Source of the DNA: Sulfuricurvum sp.
GTDB taxonomy: Bacteria; Campylobacterota; Campylobacteria; Campylobacterales; Sulfurimonadaceae
Direction: 5' to 3'
Assembly (NCBI RefSeq): GCF_028688295.1
Contig: NZ_JAQTYM010000005.1
Coordinates: forward strand, 1 to 64,000
Length of the DNA stretch: 64,000 bases
The notes beneath the pieces were generated by a model. The model made no database searches, had not been told where the DNA came from, and saw only the letters and a program-made list of their open reading frames with translations. A program made the position numbers and the translations under genes. Below, piece after piece: positions 30,422 through 40,486 of this stretch; the first letter of the stretch is position 1; each line of letters begins with the position of its first letter.

Positions 30422-33244
30422 CTATTTTTTCTTTGGAGGGTTATGGGGGAGGAAATCGCGAAAATCTTTGATATAGATCGCGTTGATCCCTTGCCCCAAT
30501 TCATGGATATCAGCATCGAGCCGCAGCCAGCGGTTTACGGTGTATTGTAGGAGGACACTCGATACTGTATCGTTTTTATAGATTACTCGAAGGTCTTTGT
30601 TTAAGCGTGCTCCCACTTCAAATCCCATCCCCCCCTCAGCAGTGGTGAGGATATTCATCGTGTCGATTTGGAGTTTGGTTGCTCCACTGATGAGCCCTTT
30701 TAATCCTGCTCCTAGCATAAAGTTCGTTGCATCAGCACGGACGGTAGTGGTAGAGTTGTCTCCTCCCCCAATCGCATTTGCGGGTGAGCCAAAAAGGATA
30801 TAGCTCATAATGTCATTTTGACTCATCACCGGATCGGAGCTAAAGAGGAAAATCGGCGAATCGAGGGTATGGGTAACATAAATGAGAATTTTGTTGTAAT
30901 TGACTTCATGTCCGATTGTGAGATTCAGATACGGATTAAGGGGGACATCTCCACCGAAATAGATTTCGGAGTGTTTAAGAGTAAAGAGTTTTCCCGCTGT
31001 TGTAGCCGTACCATTAGGGATAGTTACCATCCCTAAAATCTGCATCGCCTCGGTTGGATCTTTCCAGAGGGTGATATCAGGATTGAGACGTATATCGAGC
31101 TCTTTAGTTTTAAAATGGATTGGTTCATCTGCTGTGATATGGAGGTTCATGGCGAATTTTGCACTGCTTGGCGGACGGACATCCTGGATAATGATGATGT
31201 CATCGTCCATCACCTTGAACTGTTGCAACGGTAAATAGGTGATCGTTGCATCGAGGAAGGTGAGAGAGCCTGAGAGATTTTGGTTGGCGTCAGCATCACG
31301 CGTAAAGGCGAGATCGGTTCGCGCATGTGCTTCACCTTCTGGTCCTTTGTAACTAAAACGATCTGATTGAAGACGTAAAGCGGCGCTGAGATCGTTTTGG
31401 ATATTTCCGCTAAGGAGCAAACTGTCGTAAATCCAGAACTCATCGATCATCACTTCCCCTGTGCTGGAGAGATGGATATGAGATGTTTTGTCACTAAAGA
31501 TGGGGTGATCGGCTATTTCAAATTGGTAGCGGTTGATGGTGATATTTCCATCACGATAATCGACACTCATACTCCCATTCGTCCCTGCATAGGCTCGTTG
31601 AGAATCCAGTACCGCTGCATACCATGGGATTTTTAACTCACTTTTGATCGTGAGCGTATTGGTAAAATCGATGTGTGTACGGGCACGAATTTCTGCATCA
31701 TAGTATTCACCTTTGTGCAGTTCGATCGGTTCTAGTTTGGAAAGTGTTGAAAATAAAGAGGGGATGAGTAGATCGATATCTACACGGTTGTCTCCGAGAG
31801 ATCCGTCGATATCAAAAAAGGCTCCGAGATAGTTACCTGAGCCTTTTAGATTATCCCCCCTCAGCGAGGCATTAAGAGCGAGTGACTCTCCGCTGAGCTG
31901 TAATCGTGTGGCATTGATCTCATCATCGAGCGAGAGGATAAGATGTTCAGGCGGTTTGTGCGCCCAGTTTTTCCACATCGCTGCATCTTGCATTAATGTG
32001 AGATTTCCATCCAGAGAATGATGGCTGTTTTGGATCGAAAAAGTACCCTTAAAGTGTGCATGATCGTGTAGCGCTTGGATATCTCCGTGCAATTCGTTTG
32101 TGCTGAGTAGATAGTTCCCTTTGGCATTAAGCTCAAGTGCTGAAGAGCGGAGAGTCTCAGGTAATGCCTGGATAAAGGAGAGATTTTTATGTTCACTGCG
32201 GAGTTTCCAGTTAAAGCGTTCATAATCGGTGCTGGCGAGTTGGAGGGTACTTCCATCGAGTTGGAGGAGACCACTCAACCCTTTTGACGAATCGGTGAAC
32301 TCTCCGTGCAGTGTGTTAGCCGGGAGCGGATGTTCTGAGGTGACAAGAGCATCGAATTCGGTTGTTGTCGTTCCATCCAGTGCATAACGGAGATGTTGTT
32401 TGGTTTGGAGGGAGTCATTAGCGCGTACCAGTCGATAGAGGGCATCGATATCGAGATAGTCGTTTTCATACACATAGCGAAAATTGAGTGTGATGGCTTC
32501 GGCATGAACACTTGGATCTTGCTTCGACTCTAGTCGTGCGATGGCAGTTTGCAAAAGAGCTTGATCGGCAGACAGATCGTTGATTTTTATCCTCAATGTA
32601 CGTGGCAGTGTTGTAAAACGACCGCTCAGAGGTGCCAGCTCTCTAGCATTGGGGTAGAGATCGCAGAGCCCTTTGAGGGAGCTGTTTCGAACCACGCCGC
32701 GAATTGCGCCGCTCGCATAGCGTGATTTTAACGTTGCGGTGAGAGAGGCAAAATTGATACTATCACCATCATAGGAACCATTTTTCCCTCTTAGATCGAG
32801 TTCGACAGGGTAAGCACTGATGAGCTGAAGATTGGTGATCGATACGTCACGAAGTTTAAAGGTTGGAAACGGCCAGATGGATTCCTCATCGCTGATAAAA
32901 TCATCCAGATGGAGACGTAAACCATCGATTTTAATCGAATCGATGGTGTGTTCACCCTCTAACATTTTGACGAGATTGTATTGGAGTACGAGGGTTTTAG
33001 CCTCCATTGTATCACTGCGGACGTTATGGAGGACGAACCCCTCTAGGATCGATCCCTCAGCATGGGTATAATGAACCCCTAGGGGTTCGAGAAAATAGGT
33101 ATTAATAATCTCTAAACTGTCGGGACGAAAAGCGATATACAAAGCCGCTGATGCGAGTAAAATAACGCTGTAGAGGAGAAAATGGAGCGTTACAAAGAGA
33201 TGTTTAAGCCATTTTAGCCATGGGAGTAATCGAAGACGTTTCAA
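30422..33244 (-). CDS. tamB: TamB (translocation/assembly module, AsmA-like)
   Basis: N-terminal TM, beta-rich, C-terminal DUF490-like GTATTAGKLFTLKHSEIYFGGDVPLNPYLNL. Confidence 0.88.
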   Translation of the reverse strand: MKRLRLLPWLKWLKHLFVTLHFLLYSVILLASAALYIAFRPDSLEIINTYFLEPLGVHYTHAEGSILEGFVLHNVRSDTMEAKTLVLQYNLVKMLEGEHTIDSIKIDGLRLHLDDFISDEESIWPFPTFKLRDVSITNLQLISAYPVELDLRGKNGSYDGDSINFASLTATLKSRYASGAIRGVVRNSSLKGLCDLYPNARELAPLSGRFTTLPRTLRIKINDLSADQALLQTAIARLESKQDPSVHAEAITLNFRYVYENDYLDIDALYRLVRANDSLQTKQHLRYALDGTTTTEFDALVTSEHPLPANTLHGEFTDSSKGLSGLLQLDGSTLQLASTDYERFNWKLRSEHKNLSFIQALPETLRSSALELNAKGNYLLSTNELHGDIQALHDHAHFKGTFSIQNSHHSLDGNLTLMQDAAMWKNWAHKPPEHLILSLDDEINATRLQLSGESLALNASLRGDNLKGSGNYLGAFFDIDGSLGDNRVDIDLLIPSLFSTLSKLEPIELHKGEYYDAEIRARTHIDFTNTLTIKSELKIPWYAAVLDSQRAYAGTNGSMSVDYRDGNITINRYQFEIADHPIFSDKTSHIHLSSTGEVMIDEFWIYDSLLLSGNIQNDLSAALRLQSDRFSYKGPEGEAHARTDLAFTRDADANQNLSGSLTFLDATITYLPLQQFKVMDDDIIIIQDVRPPSSAKFAMNLHITADEPIHFKTKELDIRLNPDITLWKDPTEAMQILGMVTIPNGTATTAGKLFTLKHSEIYFGGDVPLNPYLNLTIGHEVNYNKILIYVTHTLDSPIFLFSSDPVMSQNDIMSYILFGSPANAIGGGDNSTTTVRADATNFMLGAGLKGLISGATKLQIDTMNILTTAEGGMGFEVGARLNKDLRVIYKNDTVSSVLLQYTVNRWLRLDADIHELGQGINAIYIKDFRDFLPHNPPKKK

Positions 33245-34935
33245 AAGAGCTCTCCGATCCGAAAATGGATAGCGTATTGGCTGTTATCGTTTGGATCGAT
33301 CCCAAAATCGATTGCGATCGGTCCTACGGGTGTTACATAGCGGATACCTACACCCACACCCCAATAGGCATCGTTGGCGTAATCGGGGAGGGTACTTTGT
33401 GAGGCAAAGGTGAGATCGCTGAAGAGTACTCCTCGAAATTCTTGATAGATAGGGAATCGGTATTCGAATGTTCCCTCACTCAAAGATGAAAAACCGATTG
33501 GGTCACCATCGCTGTTTTTAGGACCCAAATCACGATAGGTATAGGCACGGTTAGAGTTCATTCCCCCAGCATAAAAGCGATAGGATGAGGGGACTTCTCC
33601 ATCATAAAGACGTAGTGTTCCCCATTTGAGTTTAGCTCCGAAAACGTGATCTCCAAGACTGGTTATGTATGCGCCTGAGAGGAGGCTTTTAAAATAAGTA
33701 GCATCGGAAAAGACGGTTGATCGTATCGAACCGGTCAGTTTGGCATTCAGCCAGTACCCTTTCGTCGGTTCTAGAGGTTTATTGCGAGTATCGAAATTAA
33801 GTTCACCCAGTGGAGAGGCGATAAATAAGACTGAATTGGGGAAGGTGTTTATATCTTGTGATTCATAGGTTTTGGAGCGATCAAACAGTACTCCGACCAT
33901 TGCCGATCCCGGATTGTCTTGGTACTTTGCTGTTATTTTCTCATAAATACTTTCGGCTTTATACCCATCATATATCTCATTGGTATAGCCGATCTCACCC
34001 CCGAGTACTCCTCTATTGTGCAGTGGCATTGCTATGGTTCCAGAAGCCTCTTGTTTGATTTGTGAATAGCGTAAGTTAAGAGCAAGGGTTTTAAGATCAC
34101 CGAAAAAATTACGATGTTTTAATCCTGTTTGTGCTTGGATACCCTGATCGCTGCTGTATCCCAACCCGGCGGTAAATCGGATGGGACGTTCCGCTTCTTC
34201 GATGCTAAGGCTGATGGGGACGATACTGCCGTTGCGCTCGTTGTCGTTGATGAGGACACGGGTTATCCCCTCTTGGGCATAGAGGGCTTCATAGCTCAGA
34301 CGGATCGCTTCGACACTGTAGGGATCACCCTCTTCGAAGCGCAGCATGGATGCAGTAAGTTTTCCATCAATATTGGGAGTTGATTCGACACTAACTGTAC
34401 CGAAAGTACACACCTCACCAGGGGTAGCTTCAAATAGTAAGTAGGCACGATTTATTTCGATATCAACCCACGCTTTAGTATTGAACTGAGCATTACAATA
34501 CCCCGCATCTGCGTAGCGCTTTTTAATCGCTGATTTGGAGGCGGAAAATGCTTCTTGGTCAAAAAGTTCGTCTTGATGGAGGGGAATGGACGATTCGATA
34601 TCGAGAGCGCTATTAATTTTGATATCTCCAATGAGGATAGGGGTGTTCTCCTGAATCTTAAAAACGACACCTTTTTCATCGGTTTCAGCGGTAACTTTAG
34701 CGTGGTAATACCCTTTGGATCGATAAAAACTGCCGAGCGCAGAAACACTCTGTCCAATGGCGATGGGTTCTATAGAGGGTTGATCTTCCCATACCTCTAT
34801 GCCATAGGGTTTTCGAAGCCCTAAAACACCATAAAGTGTATTTGAGTTGATCTTTTCATTGCCGTTAAACGTGATAGGGATGGGGGTGCAGAGTAGATGG
34901 AGGGAAAATGTCATTAAAACAATAATGATACGCAT
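33241..34935 (-). CDS. tamA: TamA/BamA-family outer-membrane protein
   Basis: POTRA-like N-terminus; barrel C-terminus WGVGVGIRYVTPVGPIAIDFGID. Confidence 0.9.
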   Translation of the reverse strand: MRIIIVLMTFSLHLLCTPIPITFNGNEKINSNTLYGVLGLRKPYGIEVWEDQPSIEPIAIGQSVSALGSFYRSKGYYHAKVTAETDEKGVVFKIQENTPILIGDIKINSALDIESSIPLHQDELFDQEAFSASKSAIKKRYADAGYCNAQFNTKAWVDIEINRAYLLFEATPGEVCTFGTVSVESTPNIDGKLTASMLRFEEGDPYSVEAIRLSYEALYAQEGITRVLINDNERNGSIVPISLSIEEAERPIRFTAGLGYSSDQGIQAQTGLKHRNFFGDLKTLALNLRYSQIKQEASGTIAMPLHNRGVLGGEIGYTNEIYDGYKAESIYEKITAKYQDNPGSAMVGVLFDRSKTYESQDINTFPNSVLFIASPLGELNFDTRNKPLEPTKGYWLNAKLTGSIRSTVFSDATYFKSLLSGAYITSLGDHVFGAKLKWGTLRLYDGEVPSSYRFYAGGMNSNRAYTYRDLGPKNSDGDPIGFSSLSEGTFEYRFPIYQEFRGVLFSDLTFASQSTLPDYANDAYWGVGVGIRYVTPVGPIAIDFGIDPNDNSQYAIHFRIGELF

Positions 34936-35002
34936 CGCCCCTCCTTGAAAATAATCTCCCTTATTTTAGCGTAACAATACTCTACTGTGGGTAACTACGG
35001 TG

Positions 35003-35434
35003 TTAGTTCCTCTTATCGGAGGGGGCTTTTTTCATGATAGTGCCCCAGTCGCGATCAAAGATTTTACGGATATAAAGTTCATTATGTGGGACCAAACAAC
35101 CGGCACAGTTTTGATGAATCGCTGTATCGGTGATAAAACGATCCCCATCGGGGCTGTCGATAGAGCAGATACTAAAGAGGGTTTTCCCCTCTTCGAGAGT
35201 AAACCCAGCATCGTTAAAACGGAAATTAGGACAGGCACAGAGATAGCAGTTGAGTTCTTCGGTATCGTGGCACTTTTTCTGTTCTGCGTAGAGGGGGCAG
35301 AAATCGCTCTCTTTTTCAACCATATTCTCAAATCGGAAATACTCGATCACTTCGTCGTCGCTCAGAGCGGAGAGTTTATCCATAATAACACGGTGTTTGG
35401 CAGCGTGAGTGTCGAACCAGTTTTTATAGGACAT
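35003..35434 (-). CDS. cysteine-rich putative metal-binding protein
   Basis: CPLYAEQKKCHDTEELNCYLCACPNFRF and HQNCAGCLVPH. Confidence 0.75.
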   Translation of the reverse strand: MSYKNWFDTHAAKHRVIMDKLSALSDDEVIEYFRFENMVEKESDFCPLYAEQKKCHDTEELNCYLCACPNFRFNDAGFTLEEGKTLFSICSIDSPDGDRFITDTAIHQNCAGCLVPHNELYIRKIFDRDWGTIMKKAPSDKRN

Positions 35435-35590
35435 ATAAAGTAGCCTTTATTAATTTGATTTTATTAATGCCGATATAACAAAAACATGGTACTATTCTTG
35501 CTGAATTCAGTACCGAGCGGTAACTAAATCTATCGAGATTTCGGTCGCAGAACCAAAGTGGGTTTTACCCTTCGTGAAAAAGGTATTTTT

Positions 35591-35746
35591 ATGAAAAAAA
35601 CTATTGCAAACACCAATAAATTCTTCTCTACCGCTAAAAAGCGGGAAACTATGATCGTTAATTCGGTTTATACCTCTGCTAAAGCGGAAGGTTCTAAAAC
35701 AACCAAAAAAGAATTGAAAGAACACTACAAACTTATCCATTCCTAA
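35591..35746 (+). CDS. small basic protein (51 aa)
   Basis: ATG with AAAAAGG upstream; MKKTIANTNKFFSTAKKRETMIVNSVYTSAKAEGSKTTKKELKEHYKLIHS. Confidence 0.5.
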   Translation: MKKTIANTNKFFSTAKKRETMIVNSVYTSAKAEGSKTTKKELKEHYKLIHS

Positions 35747-36527
35747 TCTCTTCTTCGATTTTATCGATCAATAATTGCTGTAGCGGTTCATAGTTACAGT
35801 GATACCCTTCATGTACTTTCTGAATATAGTTATCACCGTTTTTGAGATTTAGCCCGATCATTGGCAATCCATTTTTCGCCAAAATAATATCTCCCAAAAG
35901 TCGGCTGATTCGTCCGTTTCCTTCCCTAAACGGATGAATAAACAAAAATTCACTCAACAATCGGGATAAATCTGACGTAATCAACTCAATATCTTCATAC
36001 TGTTTTTTAGAAACCTCTTTAATCAACGTATTAAGCTGTGGAATCCCTTGTAAAAATTCTAATCTCCATGTCCATGCTTCGAGATTATCCCCTTTGCTCA
36101 TTTTAACCGTTCTAATCTCACCCGCAAATGGGTAGATTGATTCAAAAGCCCTCTTATGCCATTTTTTGACGGTGTTAAAACCAAATGATCTCGAAATGTC
36201 AAAATTGACAACCAAATCGCTGTAAAGTTCGAGGAGTTTTAAATCCTCATGTTTTTGAATCCAATCGCTATCAGTGGATTTTAGGTAGTTGATACATACA
36301 CCGCTAGAGGTCATTATTTTTTGAATGTCGTTACTTGCCCAATGACTCCATGGATTCGAAATGATCTGATCAGGGCTTAATTCGTCACATTGTAGATTCG
36401 TTTTATCGAGAATATTTTTAGGCGGCTTTGTTGATTTAAAGTATCGTTTATCCGTTTCATACCAATATTGGATAGGTGTATTATGGGAAGTTTTAAAAAC
36501 GTAAAGAAGGTATTTTGATTTGATCAT
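35733..36527 (-). CDS. Fic-family protein
   Basis: Fic motif HPFREGNGRISRLL; IYPFAGEIRTV. Confidence 0.93.
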   Translation of the reverse strand: MIKSKYLLYVFKTSHNTPIQYWYETDKRYFKSTKPPKNILDKTNLQCDELSPDQIISNPWSHWASNDIQKIMTSSGVCINYLKSTDSDWIQKHEDLKLLELYSDLVVNFDISRSFGFNTVKKWHKRAFESIYPFAGEIRTVKMSKGDNLEAWTWRLEFLQGIPQLNTLIKEVSKKQYEDIELITSDLSRLLSEFLFIHPFREGNGRISRLLGDIILAKNGLPMIGLNLKNGDNYIQKVHEGYHCNYEPLQQLLIDKIEEEIRNG

Positions 36528-36567
36528 TGTTTGTCCGGTATAAATCCTACTTCACTATGGTTGTTTA

Positions 36568-37914
36568 TTATACCGCGTTTATACTCTCAATCACACGCTC
36601 CACATCGATCTCGCCTCTCATCGTCTCCATAAATACCTCAATCGTTTTTTTCTTATACCGTTCAAAGACTTCATCATCGAAGAGACCATGAACGAATGTC
36701 CCTTTGATATGACCTTTTTCATACGATAGTGGATATTTTTCACTCACTCCGTGATGGATTTCAAACCCGTTTATCGCGCGGCCAAAGATCTCATATTTCC
36801 CTTTTTTGAGCACTTTATCCCGCTGAAATACGATCACATCATCGATAAATCCGAGGGCTTCTTCACGACTCGGTTCTGAGGTTTCGACACACCCCTCATC
36901 GATGATGGTTTCAAACATCATCTGATACCCGCCGCAAATTCCCAGAATCTCTTTTGTCCTCATTTGGAGGGTATCGAAGAGTCCCACTTGCTTGAGCCAT
37001 CGCAAATCCTCGATCACCCGCTTGCTTCCGGGGAGGATAACGAGATCGAAACTTTCTAACGCGATGTTAGTGGTGATAAACTCGACTGCGATTGTCTCAT
37101 CGGCGATAAGAGGTTCGAAATCGTTATAGTTGCTCATCGTGGGATAATTGATGATCCCGATTTTTTGTGAGGGGTTAGGTTTGTTTTGGACGAAATTTTT
37201 GAGGCTTTGGGAGTCTTCGAATCCGAGGTTGAGCGGGGTATAGGGGAGGACTCCGAGGACGGGAATACCGAAGCGCTCTTCGATAATACGCACCCCATCA
37301 TCAAATAAGCTTCGATCTCCGCGAAATTTGTTGACGATCACCCCGATGACATTTTCGCGCAGCTTTTCGGGGAGGAGATTATAGACCCCCCAGATCGAGG
37401 CGAAAACCCCTCCGCGTTCGATGTCGGCGACGAGGATAATCTTCGTACTATATGTTTCGGCAATGTAGATATTGGAGAGGTCTTTCTCCATCAGGTTCAG
37501 CTCGACGGGACTCCCCGCCCCCTCACAGATAACGCACTCATAACGTTCGCTCAGATACTCAAAGCACTCATCCACAGCAGGTTTCAGCAGATCCAGATCA
37601 CGGTAATACTCCCGCACCTCTTTATCTTCCACAACGTGCCCCTTTACGATCAGCGAGGCGCTATTCCCGTGCCCCGATTTAAGCAACACGGGGTTGAGAT
37701 GATAACTCGTCGGGATACTTAACACTTCGGCTTGAAAATACTGGGCGATGGCGATTTCAGAGCCGTCGTCGCAGACATGGGAGTTGTTGGAGACGTTTTG
37801 GGCTTTGAACACCCCGACGCTGACCCCCCGCTCTTGGAGGAGTTTTCCGATCACAAACGTAAGGGTCGATTTCCCCGCATCGGAAGAGGTGCCGAAAATA
37901 GAGAGGGAGTTCAT
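36568..37914 (-). CDS. cobQ: cobyric acid synthase (amidotransferase)
   Basis: GTSSDAGKSTLTFVIGKLL, KAQNVSNNSHV, VILPGSKRVIEDL, GICGGYQMM. Confidence 0.95.
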   Translation of the reverse strand: MNSLSIFGTSSDAGKSTLTFVIGKLLQERGVSVGVFKAQNVSNNSHVCDDGSEIAIAQYFQAEVLSIPTSYHLNPVLLKSGHGNSASLIVKGHVVEDKEVREYYRDLDLLKPAVDECFEYLSERYECVICEGAGSPVELNLMEKDLSNIYIAETYSTKIILVADIERGGVFASIWGVYNLLPEKLRENVIGVIVNKFRGDRSLFDDGVRIIEERFGIPVLGVLPYTPLNLGFEDSQSLKNFVQNKPNPSQKIGIINYPTMSNYNDFEPLIADETIAVEFITTNIALESFDLVILPGSKRVIEDLRWLKQVGLFDTLQMRTKEILGICGGYQMMFETIIDEGCVETSEPSREEALGFIDDVIVFQRDKVLKKGKYEIFGRAINGFEIHHGVSEKYPLSYEKGHIKGTFVHGLFDDEVFERYKKKTIEVFMETMRGEIDVERVIESINAV

Positions 37915-38475
37915 CTATTTTTTCCTAAACGCGCGAAGCAACGCAACGATAATCAAGCATTCCAGCGCGAACAATACAAAATGCAAATCATAGACTTGTT
38001 CTGCGGCTTTAGTGATACCGTAATGCTCTATGAGTTTGTAAAATCCGTACGAGAGAGCCAACCCTGCCAGAGAGCCTTGCTGTTTGGCGACATCGATCCA
38101 CCCCATCACCCGTGCATGGCGGGCGAAATGGGTTTCGGCTCGTACCAAATACCCTCCGAAGATAAAAGAGAACTGATAGGCGACGTAAATGACCAAAGCA
38201 CTCATGATATGGGTGGAAAACAGCAGATAATATCCCACCATAAGAAGCATGATAAGCTCCGTTGCCAATGTAAATCGGAAAAACGTGCGGAGATTCATCA
38301 GTCGGTGATATACATATGCCATCCCCATCATCCCCAGTGCAAGCAGTATCCCTCCAACTGAAAATGTCGAGGGGCTAAGGGTTGCATAGATCGTAAAGAC
38401 CGATCCCCCCACCATACCGGTGAAGAGTGCGTTGAAAAATTTGTAGCGCAGATAAGGGCGAAATAATAGTTTCAT
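37915..38475 (-). CDS. hypothetical membrane protein between cobQ and btuB-like gene
   Basis: 186-aa ORF with ~5 hydrophobic segments; abuts both neighbours. Confidence 0.7.
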   Translation of the reverse strand: MKLLFRPYLRYKFFNALFTGMVGGSVFTIYATLSPSTFSVGGILLALGMMGMAYVYHRLMNLRTFFRFTLATELIMLLMVGYYLLFSTHIMSALVIYVAYQFSFIFGGYLVRAETHFARHARVMGWIDVAKQQGSLAGLALSYGFYKLIEHYGITKAAEQVYDLHFVLFALECLIIVALLRAFRKK

Positions 38476-40283
38476 TAAAATCGTGCGTTTAACCCGACAT
38501 AGAAACTGCGTCCGGCAGTTCCGTATCCGTCAACTTCTTGATAAAGTTTATCGCTCAAATTGTCTCCCTTAAGATAAAAACTGAGACTCTCGGTCGCATC
38601 ATAATTCACGACCGCTCCCCATAGGGTATAACGTCCTGTTTGTTTTGTTTGGGCAAGATCATCATAGCGTGTTCCGATGTAGTGTGCATTGAGTCCTAAC
38701 TGCCATTTGGAAAATCCGTAATAATCCAGTGCACTTCGGAAGGTATCTTTTGCGCGTCGTTGAATCTCTTGATTGTTTTGATTTTTAGCCCAAAGATGGT
38801 TATATCCGAGATCCAACACTATATTGCTTGCGATCGTGTTTTTATACGAGAGCTCATACCCCTCAAAACGTGATTTCCCCTCAACTTGTGTGTATCCCCC
38901 GATCCACCACATAACTGGATCAGAAACATACCCGATGAGATTATCGACGAGATTATTATAGTAGGTGAAACTTAGATGTTTATACTGCATCGTCGCATCA
39001 AAACTTTTGGTCGTTTCCGCATTGAGCGCAGTAATATCGGGATGGATATTCATAATCTCATACAGTGAGGGCACACGATACGCGGTTCCGTAATTCGTGC
39101 TAAAAGAGACTTCGTCCGTAAAATTGTATTTAGCACCGATCTTACCGGTTGTTTTGTCCCTAAACATATCATACGTATCATGGCGAATAGATTCGGTTAC
39201 GATTAGGTTATCCAAACGGTTCGTATTCGTTAGAAATACCCCTTTGGAATCGAGCTCTTTTGAGCTGATCGTATCTTTGGAATAGAGAGCATTTCCCCCT
39301 ATGACCAAAAAGGAGTTTGGCGCATAGTGATAGCTCGCTTGAAGTGTCCCCTCTTTATGTCTCCCCTTAAACGCTGTGGTATAACCGAGGGGGTCTTTTT
39401 TATCGAAACTGGAGATATTGTATGTCGCGCTGAGTGAATCTTCTAGGTTAAAACGATGGACGTAACCGATACTTCCCAAACGATTGATCTGATGGATCTC
39501 ATTGGCTTCACTGTTAGGTTGAGCGTAGGCATCGTACTGAGTAAAAGCATCGATAAAATGGAGTTGGGCATTGAGGGTATCGGATGGGGTCACATCGTAG
39601 CTGAGTTTAGCGTTTAGTGTCTCATTTTTATAACCGTCCGCTTCATAGTCGTCTGGACTTTTCCCTTTGGGTGTACTCGAAGAGAAGCCGTTGGTTCGGA
39701 TCTGATTCGCCCCGAAATAGTACGATAACGCATTGACTCTTTGGGAGATGTTAGCCCCTAGTTTGGTGGTTGCATAACTGCCGTATTCAGCTGTCGCACC
39801 TATGCGTAGTTTTTCGGTTGCTTTTTTAGTGATGATATTGATCACACCGGCGACGGCATTCGCTCCCCAAACACCGCTTTGCGCCCCTTTTATGATTTCA
39901 ATACGTTCAATATCATTGACCATAAGTTGCTCTAACTGTGCTTGCCCTTTGGGGGTGGTCGGATCGTTGTAGCGGATACCGTCTACTAACACAACAGCGT
40001 TTTCAGAGCTGAATCCCCGAAGAAAAAAGGAACTTTGACTCCCTACCCCTCCGTTTTGTGCTATCGGAATATTGCTGAGGGTTTTGAGTGCATCAATAAC
40101 CGAGGTTATATGTCTCTCCTCGAGTTCATCAGAGGTTATAACATCGACGTTAGCGGTGACATCTTTGAGCGATTGTTCAGTTTTAGAAGCGGAGATAACG
40201 ATAGGTTCGAGGGTGAGCGTATTAGCCTCTAATGAGGCAACGAGTGTCGCGGATGCGACGAGTGATAAGGTCTGTTTAAACAT
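38475..40283 (-). CDS. btuB: BtuB-like TonB-dependent receptor
   Basis: TonB-box-like region, plug domain, barrel ending YVGLNARF; adjacent to cobQ. Confidence 0.88.
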   Translation of the reverse strand: MFKQTLSLVASATLVASLEANTLTLEPIVISASKTEQSLKDVTANVDVITSDELEERHITSVIDALKTLSNIPIAQNGGVGSQSSFFLRGFSSENAVVLVDGIRYNDPTTPKGQAQLEQLMVNDIERIEIIKGAQSGVWGANAVAGVINIITKKATEKLRIGATAEYGSYATTKLGANISQRVNALSYYFGANQIRTNGFSSSTPKGKSPDDYEADGYKNETLNAKLSYDVTPSDTLNAQLHFIDAFTQYDAYAQPNSEANEIHQINRLGSIGYVHRFNLEDSLSATYNISSFDKKDPLGYTTAFKGRHKEGTLQASYHYAPNSFLVIGGNALYSKDTISSKELDSKGVFLTNTNRLDNLIVTESIRHDTYDMFRDKTTGKIGAKYNFTDEVSFSTNYGTAYRVPSLYEIMNIHPDITALNAETTKSFDATMQYKHLSFTYYNNLVDNLIGYVSDPVMWWIGGYTQVEGKSRFEGYELSYKNTIASNIVLDLGYNHLWAKNQNNQEIQRRAKDTFRSALDYYGFSKWQLGLNAHYIGTRYDDLAQTKQTGRYTLWGAVVNYDATESLSFYLKGDNLSDKLYQEVDGYGTAGRSFYVGLNARF

Positions 40284-40486
40284 GAGTGTCCTTGATTAAT
40301 AATCGTAATAATGAATGAGAGCAGGACACTCTTAGGGGGAGAAACAGCCGAATAGATGTAGATAGGACAAACCGGAGCAACGAGCTCAATACGGGTAATA
40401 TTTTGGAGGAGACGTACCTCTGAAGCATACGCTTGGATAGCGACAAGTGAAAAATAATTCTTACCAAACCCGCATGGTGAACGCAT
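40229..40486 (-). CDS. candidate leader ORF (85 codons) upstream of and overlapping btuB
   Basis: TATAAT at 40513-40518 and GGGGAGGA SD at 40492-40499 before ATG; stop inside btuB. Confidence 0.45.
   Translation of the reverse strand: MRSPCGFGKNYFSLVAIQAYASEVRLLQNITRIELVAPVCPIYIYSAVSPPKSVLLSFIITIINQGHSCLNRPYHSSHPRHSLPH
40284..40331 (-). promoter_or_regulatory. SD-sequestering inverted repeat before btuB
   Basis: Minus strand GAGTGTCCT-30 nt-AGGACACTC-ATG; right arm contains the btuB SD. Confidence 0.6.

Noticed and set aside
35000-35443. 147-aa plus-strand ORF opposite the Cys-rich protein
   Set aside because: The minus-strand frame has patterned cysteines and better coding signals
37732-38361. 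209-aa plus-strand ORF across cobQ and the membrane protein
   Set aside because: Antisense to two supported genes; no recognisable domains
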